From Oscillospiraceae bacterium (GTDB taxonomy: Bacteria; Bacillota; Clostridia; Oscillospirales; Oscillospiraceae): a stretch of 5,802 nucleotides of DNA. A model generated the notes under the pieces. It searched no databases. It had not been told where the DNA came from and saw nothing but the letters and a program-made list of their open reading frames with translations. This document shows positions 1-5,654 of this stretch, piece by piece; position 1 is the first letter of the stretch; each line of letters begins with the position of its first letter. The translations under genes and the position numbers were made by a program. The DNA lies in contig JAFRAF010000132.1 in assembly GCA_017405545.1 (NCBI GenBank), forward strand, positions 1 to 5,802, written 5' to 3'.

Positions 1-1080
1 ATAAAAAAAGCCTACAGAAAGCTTGCGAAAAAATACCACCCCGACCTTCATCCCAACGACAAGACCGCAGAGGCGAACTTCAAGGATGTCAACGAGGCGT
101 ATGAAGTCCTCTCCGACCCGGACAAGAAGGCAAAGTATGACCAGTTCGGCCATGCGGGCGTGGACCCCAACTTTAATCCGGGCGGTTTCGGCGGGGGCTT
201 CTCCGGGGGCTTCGGCGATATTTTCGACAGCTTCTTCAGCGGCGGCTTCGGCGATATTTTCGGCGGACAGGGCCAGCGTTCGGCCGGTCCGCGCCGGGGA
301 GACAACATACATGTCAGCTTCTCGGTGAGCTTTGAGGAGGCCGCCTTCGGCTGCGAAAAAGGAGTGACCGTAAACCGAACCGAGCCCTGCGACGAGTGCC
401 AGGGCACAGGCTGTGAGAAAGGCTACACGGCTGAGGTTTGCTCCAACTGCAAGGGCACCGGACGGGTCGTCACCCAGCAGCGTGGCCCCTTCGGCGTGAT
501 GCAGTCCTCCACAGAATGCCCGCGCTGCGGCGGAACGGGCAAGATCATACTCAAGCCCTGCCCCAAGTGCAGCGGCAAGGGTGTCGTGCGCAAGCAGAAG
601 ACCATCAAGGTCAGCGTCCCGGCCGGTATAGACGACGGCCAGTCCATATCCCTGCGGGGTCAGGGCCATGCCGGCGCCAGAGGCGGCCCGGCGGGCGACC
701 TCATAATAACCGTCAGCGTACGCAACCACGATTATTTCATAAGAGATGGATACGACGTACTCTGCGGAATCAACATCTCCATTGCCGACGCGATACTGGG
801 CAAGTCTCTTGAGGTGCCCACTCTCGACGGCAAGGTGAAATACAACATTCCCGAGGGCACCCAGTCCGGTACAGTGTTCCGGCTGCGGGGCAAGGGCATA
901 CCCCATCTGCGGGGCGGCGGCCGCGGCGATCAGTATGTGACTGTGGACGTGGTCATACCCAAAGGCCTGACCGCCGAGCAGAAGGATCTTCTGCTGAAAT
1001 TTGACGCAAGTCTCAGCGGCAAGCCCACGGACATCCCCGTCAAAAAGGGCCGCAAACGCGGGAAAAAGAACAGCAATTAG
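1..1080 (+). CDS. dnaJ: Chaperone protein DnaJ (Hsp40), 5' end outside the window
   Basis: Co-chaperone that binds unfolded proteins and stimulates the ATPase of DnaK in the cytoplasm. The frame is open from base 1 and ends with TAG after 359 codons. Compared with usual DnaJ proteins (about 375-390 residues), only about 20 N-terminal residues are missing. Visible in order: the end of the J domain with the essential HPD motif (window residues 13-15, bases 37-45) and the DQFGHAG end; a Gly/Phe-rich linker (about 55-90) containing a duplicated GGFGDIF; a zinc-binding region with all four CxxCxGxG motifs, first Cys at residues 130, 147, 173 and 187; then the C-terminal substrate-binding domains with [28 protein letters not shown]. 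Nothing appears broken. grpE and dnaK would be expected upstream, but this cannot be seen. This is type I DnaJ with all domains, so the identification is close to certain. Confidence 0.98.
   Translation: MKKAYRKLAKKYHPDLHPNDKTAEANFKDVNEAYEVLSDPDKKAKYDQFGHAGVDPNFNPGGFGGGFSGGFGDIFDSFFSGGFGDIFGGQGQRSAGPRRGDNIHVSFSVSFEEAAFGCEKGVTVNRTEPCDECQGTGCEKGYTAEVCSNCKGTGRVVTQQRGPFGVMQSSTECPRCGGTGKIILKPCPKCSGKGVVRKQKTIKVSVPAGIDDGQSISLRGQGHAGARGGPAGDLIITVSVRNHDYFIRDGYDVLCGINISIADAILGKSLEVPTLDGKVKYNIPEGTQSGTVFRLRGKGIPHLRGGGRGDQYVTVDVVIPKGLTAEQKDLLLKFDASLSGKPTDIPVKKGRKRGKKNSN
208..262 (+). repeat. 19-base direct repeat in the DnaJ Gly/Phe linker
   Basis: The same 19 bases (ggcttcggcgatattttcg) occur at 208-226 and 244-262, offset by 36 bases (12 codons). 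They stay in frame and encode GGFGDIF twice. This looks like a small in-frame duplication in the flexible linker, a region that commonly varies in length among DnaJ proteins. Confidence 0.8.
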
Positions 1081-1095
1081 CAAAGCCGCGGCATG

Positions 1096-1101
1096 TATAA
1101 T
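1096..1101 (+). promoter_or_regulatory. Possible -10 box (TATAAT) ahead of the PHP gene
   Basis: A perfect TATAAT lies between dnaJ and the next gene, 35 bases before the ATG at 1136. No recognisable -35 hexamer is found 16-18 bases upstream, where the sequence is still the end of dnaJ, and there is no TGn extension. It could be a secondary internal promoter or chance. No terminator with a T-run follows dnaJ, so read-through from dnaJ is equally possible. Confidence 0.3.
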
Positions 1102-1123
1102 AAACGGCGGCATTACTTAGAAT

Positions 1124-1130
1124 AAGGGAG
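1124..1130 (+). promoter_or_regulatory. Ribosome binding site marking the original start of the PHP gene
   Basis: AAGGGAG sits five bases before the ATG at 1136. This good Shine-Dalgarno match shows that translation was meant to begin there. The ATG at 1202 has only a distant GGAG (1181-1184, 17 bases away). Confidence 0.7.
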
Positions 1131-1135
1131 AGCAA

Positions 1136-1201
1136 ATGTTCCTTTCAAACTAACATGTACACACAACTCTCTCCCCTGTCGGAGAAAACAGCTATAGAGA
1201 A
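1136..1201 (+). pseudogene. 5' end of the PHP phosphatase gene, interrupted by an in-frame TAA
   Basis: From the ATG at 1136 the frame reads MFLSN, then TAA (1151-1153), then HVHTTLSPVGENSYRE, and runs without a shift into the open frame that starts at ATG 1202. HVHTTLSP followed by GxNS is the signature first metal-binding motif (HxH) of the PHP family. The sequence after the stop is therefore clearly still the same gene. In relatives the residue before HxH is commonly Tyr or Leu. A TAT or TAC Tyr codon (or TTA Leu codon) would become TAA by one base change. The interruption could be a real nonsense mutation or a sequencing error. If real, only a product lacking the HxH motif could be made by re-initiation downstream. 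Confidence 0.75.
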
Positions 1202-1951
1202 ATGGCCCTGTCCGCAGCAAAGCGTGGCATAAAACAGCTCTGCTTCACAGACCATGTGGAGGACTGCTGCAGGGACGACCCACTCTCCTACGAGCCGGGC
1301 TCCTTTGAAAAGCTAAGCTCCGGCATTCCTGCCTTTTTTGAGACCGCCGACAGGCTGAGCGGCACGATAGAGCTCTGCCGCGGAGTTGAGCTGGGCTCCC
1401 CCAACCACAATCCCGAAAGGGCGTCAGAGATAGTCTCGGACCCCGGCCTGGATTTTGTCATCGCCTCGGTGCACAATCTAAGAGGGCAGGATGACTTCTA
1501 TTTTCTCGACTATCCCGATATGGACACATGCAGGGAGCTGACCTCCCGCTACTTGGAGGAATACGCGGCGATAGCTGATCTGGGTCACTTCGACGTGCTG
1601 GGACATATAGGCTACACCAACCGCTACATGTATGACAAGGGCTTTTATGTGGATCTGACGGATTATCGCGACAGGCTCACGTACATTTTTAAAGCCCTCA
1701 TCAGCAAGGGCAAGGGCATGGAGGTCAACACCTCCAGCCTCCGGGGCAGTCTGGGCGAGCCCAATCCCCCGATCCCTCTGTTGAAGCTGTACAGGGAACT
1801 GGGCGGCGAGATCGTCACCACCGGCTCTGACGCCCACCGGGTCAGCGACGCGGGGGCAGGTATAGCTCAGGTCTCCGAGCTGCTTGCGGAGCTGGGATAC
1901 AAATACATCTGCGTCTATAAAGAGCGCAAGCCGGAATTCATAAAACTGTAA
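1202..1951 (+). CDS. PHP-domain phosphatase, histidinol-phosphatase (HisK/HisJ) type; N-terminus lost to a premature stop
   Basis: Member of the PHP metal-dependent phosphoesterase family; close relatives hydrolyse histidinol phosphate to histidinol in histidine synthesis, but many paralogues have other phosphate-ester substrates. In the 249-codon open frame from ATG 1202 the later metal-binding motifs are intact: TDH (residues 16-18), Glu in RGVELG (63), SVH (His91), LGHIG (His135) and GSDAH (Asp210, His212). The first motif, HVH, lies upstream in the same frame (1154-1162) but behind an in-frame TAA. Counting from the proper ATG at 1136, the gene would have 271 codons, the usual length for HisK-type enzymes. 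No histidine-synthesis genes are next to it, so the substrate is uncertain. As the sequence stands, the product would lack two metal ligands and is probably inactive. The stop TAA lies 10 bases before rpiB, suggesting co-transcription. Confidence 0.85.
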   Translation: MALSAAKRGIKQLCFTDHVEDCCRDDPLSYEPGSFEKLSSGIPAFFETADRLSGTIELCRGVELGSPNHNPERASEIVSDPGLDFVIASVHNLRGQDDFYFLDYPDMDTCRELTSRYLEEYAAIADLGHFDVLGHIGYTNRYMYDKGFYVDLTDYRDRLTYIFKALISKGKGMEVNTSSLRGSLGEPNPPIPLLKLYRELGGEIVTTGSDAHRVSDAGAGIAQVSELLAELGYKYICVYKERKPEFIKL

Positions 1952-1961
1952 ATAGGAGTGT

Positions 1962-2420
1962 TTGGATACGAAGATAGCATTGGGCTGTGACCACGGCGGA
2001 TTTGACCTGATGTGCGAGGTGAAGCATCATCTTGACAAGAGGGGCGTTCCCTATGTCGATTTCGGGACATATTCAAAGGAGAGCTGCAACTACCCCGTGT
2101 TCGGCAAGGCCGCAGCGGAGGCGGTGGCCTCCGGCGAGTGTGACAGGGGCATAGTTATCTGCGGCACCGGAATAGGCATCTCTATCGTGGCAAACAAGAT
2201 AAAGGGCATCCGCGCGGCGCTGTGCTGCGACTGCTACACCGCCGAGATGTGCCGCAAGCATAACGACGCCAATATTCTGGCCATGGGCGGCAGAGTAACC
2301 GACCCGGAGCTGGCTATCCTTATCACCGACATCTTCCTGGACACCGAGGCCGAGGGCGGCAGGCACGCCGAGCGCCGGGCCATGATAGCTGAGATAGAAA
2401 ATGATGAGAGGAAAAAATAA
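1962..2420 (+). CDS. rpiB: Ribose-5-phosphate isomerase B (RpiB/LacAB family)
   Basis: Interconverts ribose 5-phosphate and ribulose 5-phosphate in the non-oxidative pentose phosphate pathway, in the cytoplasm. The 152-residue product has the usual length and family marks: IALGCDHGGFDL near the start (Asp10, His11), FGTYSKESCNYP for the usual GTxSxxSxDYP, VICGTGIGISIVANK with the catalytic-base Cys at 67, the KHNDAN segment with His100, and GGRV (Arg111). The start is TTG at 1962, which places MDTKIALGCDH in register with relatives. AGGAG at 1954-1958 is only three bases away, which is short, but no better in-frame start exists. RpiB and the sugar-phosphate isomerases LacA/LacB are related; full conservation of the RpiB pocket and the lack of lac genes nearby favour RpiB. 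Its last 20 bases overlap the next small gene. Confidence 0.95.
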   Translation: MDTKIALGCDHGGFDLMCEVKHHLDKRGVPYVDFGTYSKESCNYPVFGKAAAEAVASGECDRGIVICGTGIGISIVANKIKGIRAALCCDCYTAEMCRKHNDANILAMGGRVTDPELAILITDIFLDTEAEGGRHAERRAMIAEIENDERKK

Positions 2421-2604
2421 CAGGGTATACAGGAGCCACAATCTGCTGAAGATTATCATCAGCACGCTTGTCACCATATTGCTGATACTGCTGATACTCT
2501 TTGTGGTGGTGTTCATATGGTTCAAGCAGTATATCGTCTACACCTCCGACGGGGTGAGACTTGAAATCCCCTGGCTGCCTCAATACTCCCAGACCGACGG
2601 ATAG
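2401..2604 (+). CDS. Small single-pass membrane protein, probably the truncated N-terminus of a larger envelope protein
   Basis: The 67-residue product has a basic N-terminus (MMRGKNNRVYRSHNLLK), one strongly hydrophobic segment (about residues 18-41, rich in Ile, Leu and Val) and a short outer tail YIVYTSDGVRLEIPWLPQYSQTDG that ends at TAG. The arrangement fits a signal anchor with the C-terminus outside. From memory, the YIVYTxDGVRL tail resembles the start of clostridial membrane-anchored proteins annotated as putative glycoside hydrolases (DUF4015 type), which continue for several hundred residues. If so, this is a remnant. That link is an inference from a short stretch. The gene overlaps rpiB by 20 bases. 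Start choice (ATG 2401 or ATG 2404) is unsupported by a clear ribosome binding site. The membrane segment contains a 9-base tandem repeat (gctgatact, 2481-2498). It may be translationally coupled to rpiB. Confidence 0.55.
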   Translation: MMRGKNNRVYRSHNLLKIIISTLVTILLILLILFVVVFIWFKQYIVYTSDGVRLEIPWLPQYSQTDG

Positions 2605-2654
2605 ACACAATGGGTCAAGCTCAACGGCAACCGATGCTCATATGTACGGCTAAT

Positions 2655-2678
2655 GCATTTACCTGAAAGTGCTTTTTT
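2655..2678 (+). terminator. Weak terminator-like hairpin with T6
   Basis: GCATTT (2655-2660) pairs with AAGTGC (2667-2672), including one G-U pair, around a six-base loop, and six T follow directly. The stem is short and AT-rich, so it may terminate only partly or be chance. It lies 50 bases after the stop of the small membrane protein. Confidence 0.3.
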
Positions 2679-2764
2679 ACGTTTGCTCGGGCAAAACGCC
2701 ATGATTAAACCGCATACAAAAAGCTGAGGGTAATACCTGCCGTCAAGTACCGCAACAGTCCGGA

Positions 2765-2803
2765 CCGGAACAGTTCAAAGCATGAGCTGTTCCGGGTTTT
2801 TTT
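2765..2803 (+). terminator. Strong rho-independent terminator
   Basis: A 13-base-pair stem (5' arm 2765-2777, CCGGAACAGTTCA; 3' arm 2783-2795, with one G-U pair) closes a five-base loop (AAGCA) and is followed by a G and seven T (2797-2803). It probably ends the transcript coming from dnaJ, the PHP gene, rpiB and the small membrane gene. It stands 160 bases beyond the last stop codon, which is unusually far. Confidence 0.9.
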
Positions 2804-2909
2804 GCTTTTACAGGCCTTCGTTTCACAGATTACTTTCCCCATTTCTCCTATCAGCCATTCTGACACAGGCGGGCATTGCAAGGCATATATATGGTTGACT
2901 TGTAATCGT

Positions 2910-2934
2910 CTGCCGCGGCGCCGTGTCACGGCAG
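2910..2934. repeat. Inverted repeat just upstream of the P-loop gene
   Basis: CTGCCG (2910-2915) pairs with CGGCAG (2929-2934). Inside it is the near-perfect palindrome GCCGTGTCACGGC (2920-2932). The two foldings compete for the same 3' arm. The element ends 11 bases before the ribosome binding site of the P-loop gene. It could be an operator or an mRNA leader hairpin, or chance in GC-rich sequence; no T-run follows, so it is not a terminator. Confidence 0.4.
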
Positions 2935-2958
2935 GCGCATATGATGGGAGGATTAATA

Positions 2959-4023
2959 ATGGATAACTGCGCACATTTCTATCTGGGGGCCAATTCCCCC
3001 TCCGGCTTCGCCTCGCTTTATGAGAGCTTCACCGACCCTGACAAGGATGAAAAGCTCTATATCCTTAAAGGAGGCCCCGGCTGCGGCAAATCCAGCTTTA
3101 TGCGGGTGATATCCGGCAAACTCAGCGCCGCCGGGCACACGCCGGAATACATACACTGCTCCGGGGACCCGGATTCACTTGACGGGCTCTGGTTCGAGGA
3201 TCTGAAGGTCGGCATTGTGGACGGCACCTCTCCCCACAGTATGGAGGCGGTCTACCCCGGCTCAGCCCAGCTGTACATAAACCTGGGCATGTTTTACGAC
3301 GATGACGCGCTCCGTCCGCTCTGCCCAGACATCGCGCGGCTCACAAAGGCGTACAAATCCGCATACGAGGACGCCTACAGCTGTATCGCCGCCGCCCGCG
3401 GAATCGTCTCCGGCGCGCTCTCGGATATACGTGAGGGGGCTCAGCTCAAGGCCGTGGAAAATGAGGCCGTGGAGATTGCCGCCGAGCTCAAGGCCTGTTT
3501 AAGGCCGGGACGCGACAGGCATCGCTTCCTTGACGTCCTGACACACCGGGGATTTGACCTGCGAACGGACACGGTAGAGGCGCTGGCAAAAAACATATGC
3601 GTCATAGACGACCCGGGCGGCCTTGCCCCAATTCTTCTGAAAAAGCTCAGCGAACTGTGCCGCGGCAGCGGCATTGTCATCTGCCATGACCCCATGGAGC
3701 CGACGGAGATAAAACATCTGCTGTTTCCGGACGCCTCCTTCGCCCTGATCAGCGGAGTACAGCAGAAGGACATTTGTCAGAAGGCAGACATGTATATATG
3801 CCTGTCCTGTTTTTATCCCGGCGGCAAAGCTGAAACTGCGGAGCATCGAAGGGAGCTTGCAAGGCCCCTGCTGCGGGAAGGAGTCGACTGCCTTAAACGG
3901 GCGAAGGAGCTCCACGACGAGCTGGAGGCCATATACAATCCCCACGTGGATTTTGACGGGGTGTATGCCCTGGCCTGCGCATACGCGGAGACGCTGAGCG
4001 CTCAGAGCGGCAACAGGCAGTAA
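2959..4023 (+). CDS. P-loop ATPase-like protein of unknown function (PRK06851-type)
   Basis: The 354-residue product has a Walker A motif GGPGCGKSS at residues 38-46 (Lys44, Ser45) directly after LYILK, so nucleotide binding is likely; the reaction is unknown. After it comes HCSGDPDSLDG (Cys67) and LKVGIVDGTSPH, a pattern I associate with the uncharacterised PRK06851 family of Firmicutes, of similar length (from memory, moderate confidence). Residues 213-266 appear to repeat the layout of 33-89: ICVIDDPGGLAP stands where the P-loop was, and ICHDPMEPTEIKHLLFPDASFALISG parallels the HCSGDPDSLDG to IVDG stretch, but the lysine-containing loop is lost. The C-terminus (about 290-345) looks helical. 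No signal peptide or membrane segment is seen. ATG 2959 is chosen because GGGAGG (2946-2951) is seven bases upstream and the family-like MDNCAHFYLGANSPSG starts there; an in-frame GTG at 2923 would add 12 residues across the inverted repeat. It appears to be a single-gene transcript. Confidence 0.88.
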   Translation: MDNCAHFYLGANSPSGFASLYESFTDPDKDEKLYILKGGPGCGKSSFMRVISGKLSAAGHTPEYIHCSGDPDSLDGLWFEDLKVGIVDGTSPHSMEAVYPGSAQLYINLGMFYDDDALRPLCPDIARLTKAYKSAYEDAYSCIAAARGIVSGALSDIREGAQLKAVENEAVEIAAELKACLRPGRDRHRFLDVLTHRGFDLRTDTVEALAKNICVIDDPGGLAPILLKKLSELCRGSGIVICHDPMEPTEIKHLLFPDASFALISGVQQKDICQKADMYICLSCFYPGGKAETAEHRRELARPLLREGVDCLKRAKELHDELEAIYNPHVDFDGVYALACAYAETLSAQSGNRQ

Positions 4024-4029
4024 GATAAT

Positions 4030-4069
4030 ACCGGGATACAGTTTTGAACTGCATCCCGGTAAGGCTTTT
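4030..4069 (+). terminator. Hairpin terminator between convergent genes
   Basis: ACCGGGAT (4030-4037) pairs with ATCCCGGT (4053-4060). After one A-C mismatch the stem continues with CAGTT/AACTG around a TTG loop. A short T-rich stretch follows (4066-4069, then TTATT). It lies seven bases after the stop of the P-loop gene. Its symmetry means it may also slow transcripts from the convergent - strand gene, although the bases that follow on that strand are less T-rich. Confidence 0.8.
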
Positions 4070-4115
4070 ATTATTCTGTTTTGGCGCATCGGGAACTGCC
4101 CTGTTCCTTTTCCGG

Positions 4116-5654
4116 CTATATATGCGCTCTCCTGCTGGACTGGGCAAGTCTCGCGACAACGGTGGCTATCTGGGCTCTGGATACATTTGTATCTGGGGCA
4201 AACTTTCCGCTGCTGTCGATGCCGGTCAGGACTCCCGCCCTGTACAGCAGATATATGAAATATGCGCCCTGATCGTTCATGCCCACGTCGGGTATGCCGC
4301 CGTCCTTGATATTGTTGATGGCTTTAAAAGAGTAGTCCGGTAAGGCTGCGCCCAATATCTCGGCAACCTGTCTGCGGGTGGCCGGGGCGTTCATGTCCTT
4401 GTACTTGTCCTTGGCGATAATTCCGTTGTCGATGGCGAACTCCACATAGCTGTCATACCAGTTGCCTGTCTTGCTGTTGGTGACATATATCTTGCCCTCG
4501 TTATACAGATCGTTCAGACATGCGGCAAGCTTTATGCACTGGGCAACTGTCACATTGTTGTCGGGCTTGAATTCCGTGGCCGAGACGCCGTCAATCACAC
4601 CCAGCTCATATGCGTACTTTGTGTTGTCATAGAACCACTGCCATGTTTTAAGGTCGCTGAAGTTGTTCTTGTAACTGCGCACGGTGCTGAAATTCACATC
4701 GTCGATTCTCCACACGGTGTAGAGATCCTTGTTCCCACTGACAGTGAATGCCTTGCCCGCCTGATATATCACTTTACTGCTCGAGGGGGAGTCGCTCCAG
4801 CCCATGAAGGTGCAGCCGGCCCTGTACAGGCCGAAGTCCGCTTCGCCCTTTATGGTCGCCGAACTGCCTGAGGTATAGTCAAAGGAATCCAGGAAAGCGT
4901 CGTCCTCATAGTAGTTTATGTTGAACTTTCTGTTGTCGGTCTGGGGGGCGTCCTCCGGTTTTTTGATGAGACTCTTGTCAACCTTAAACACAGCGAGGCT
5001 GTAGAGGGACACATAATAGTCAAGGGTCGGTCTCTCGTTGTGGCCCGGGTCGCATATGTAGATGGTGTTGTCGTCCCCTACGTGGTCCACCAGCACGTAA
5101 TGATATGCGGTGGAACCGTTGACTCTGGCGATGACCGCGTATTCAGCGGAGCCGTCATTCAGGTATTGTCTTATATGGCTGGCAGCAGTGGCCATGCCAT
5201 CCGGGTCGCCCAGCTTGAGTCCGTGCTCATTCACGCTGTGGCGCTTATAATAACTCAATCCGGCTATCACGGAACAGACCGCGTCCGTGTCCATGATCGC
5301 TCCTCCGGAGCTCAGATATTTCCGGCTGCCTCCGTCATAAAGGCGCTGTGAAAAGGTCCCCGGAGTTATCTTGGTTCCGTCTGTCATGCGGAGGCCGTAG
5401 GTCCCGGCTATCATGGATATGGCCGTTACAAGGCAGCCCACCTTCCGCAATGTTACCCCGTCGCCCAGGGGCTGATAGCCCCAGGCGTCGTCAAACTGCT
5501 TCCAGGACTTGTACTGGCCGTCCGGCAGCGGGGTCTTTGCGCTGGAATAGTATGCCTGAGTATCCACCGCTGTCAGCGGCACCATGGTAAGCACCATGCA
5601 CAGGCACAGCAGGAAGGATATAACTCTCTTGTGATGCTTAAAGAATTGCTTCAT
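4116..5654 (-). CDS. Exported C39-like cysteine peptidase with InlB-type repeat and three SLH domains
   Basis: Probable cell-surface peptidase of 512 residues. A signal peptide is clear: basic MKQFFKHHKR, hydrophobic residues 11-30, likely cut after DTQA (34). Residues about 46-226 resemble the C39-like peptidase fold: KQFDDAWGYQPLG, then VGCLVTAISMI with the probable catalytic Cys74, YHYVLVDHV with His185, and YICDPGHN with Asp202. Residues about 244-316 look like an InlB B-repeat (FMGWSDSPSS, then YQAGKAF and DLYTVW). Three SLH repeats follow (about 332-380, 399-438, 454-503), which in Gram-positive bacteria hold proteins to pyruvylated wall polymers. Their TRAE-like motifs read TVAQ (369-372), TRRQ (426-429) and SRAQ (492-495), so the first lacks the Arg. 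AAGGAG (5661-5666) lies six bases before ATG 5654. The gene stands alone and converges on the P-loop gene. The substrate is unknown; cleaving peptides or wall cross-bridges is inferred from the fold only. Confidence 0.9.
   Translation of the reverse strand: MKQFFKHHKRVISFLLCLCMVLTMVPLTAVDTQAYYSSAKTPLPDGQYKSWKQFDDAWGYQPLGDGVTLRKVGCLVTAISMIAGTYGLRMTDGTKITPGTFSQRLYDGGSRKYLSSGGAIMDTDAVCSVIAGLSYYKRHSVNEHGLKLGDPDGMATAASHIRQYLNDGSAEYAVIARVNGSTAYHYVLVDHVGDDNTIYICDPGHNERPTLDYYVSLYSLAVFKVDKSLIKKPEDAPQTDNRKFNINYYEDDAFLDSFDYTSGSSATIKGEADFGLYRAGCTFMGWSDSPSSSKVIYQAGKAFTVSGNKDLYTVWRIDDVNFSTVRSYKNNFSDLKTWQWFYDNTKYAYELGVIDGVSATEFKPDNNVTVAQCIKLAACLNDLYNEGKIYVTNSKTGNWYDSYVEFAIDNGIIAKDKYKDMNAPATRRQVAEILGAALPDYSFKAINNIKDGGIPDVGMNDQGAYFIYLLYRAGVLTGIDSSGKFAPDTNVSRAQIATVVARLAQSSRRAHI

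Larger units (their letters stand above)
2605..2958. other. Non-coding gap between the dnaJ-rpiB run and the P-loop gene
   Basis: About 350 bases without a convincing gene on either strand. It looks less GC-rich than the flanking genes. In frame with the small membrane protein, a further 40 codons are open after TAG 2602-2604 up to TGA at 2725, but they do not resemble a known protein and run through a terminator-like hairpin. The gap holds that weak hairpin (2655-2678), a strong terminator (2765-2803) and an inverted repeat at 2910-2934. No convincing promoter was found for the next gene: CTGACA (2860-2865) is followed by an AT stretch (2885-2892), but spacing and -10 match are poor. Confidence 0.6.

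Noticed and set aside
1151..1153. Reassigned stop codon (TAA read as an amino acid) to explain the interrupted PHP gene
   Set aside because: TAA ends the PHP gene, rpiB and the P-loop gene at natural family lengths, and TAG ends dnaJ and the SLH gene, so the standard code applies.
2073..2525. 150-codon open frame on the - strand over rpiB and the membrane protein
   Set aside because: The + strand rpiB is unmistakable; the antisense frame is a by-product of its codon use.
2602..2727. Read-through of TAG 2602 into 40 further codons
   Set aside because: The 40 codons resemble no known protein, include a hairpin with T6, and no selenocysteine- or pyrrolysine-type signal is visible.
2895..2923. 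TTGACT (2895-2900) as a -35 box for the P-loop gene
   Set aside because: The position 17 bases further on reads GCGCCG, which cannot be a -10 box.
2923..2958. GTG at 2923 as the start of the P-loop protein
   Set aside because: It would add 12 residues translated from the inverted-repeat region and has no clear ribosome binding site, whereas ATG 2959 has GGGAGG seven bases upstream and begins at the family-like sequence.
2705..2974. 89-codon open frame on the - strand
   Set aside because: It runs through the strong terminator hairpin and through the ribosome binding site of the P-loop gene, shows no recognisable protein features, and is probably chance.
3499..4089. 196-codon open frame on the - strand inside the P-loop gene
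   Set aside because: It is antisense to a well-supported gene, extends across its terminator, and shows no domain signature; long antisense frames are common in GC-rich coding sequence.
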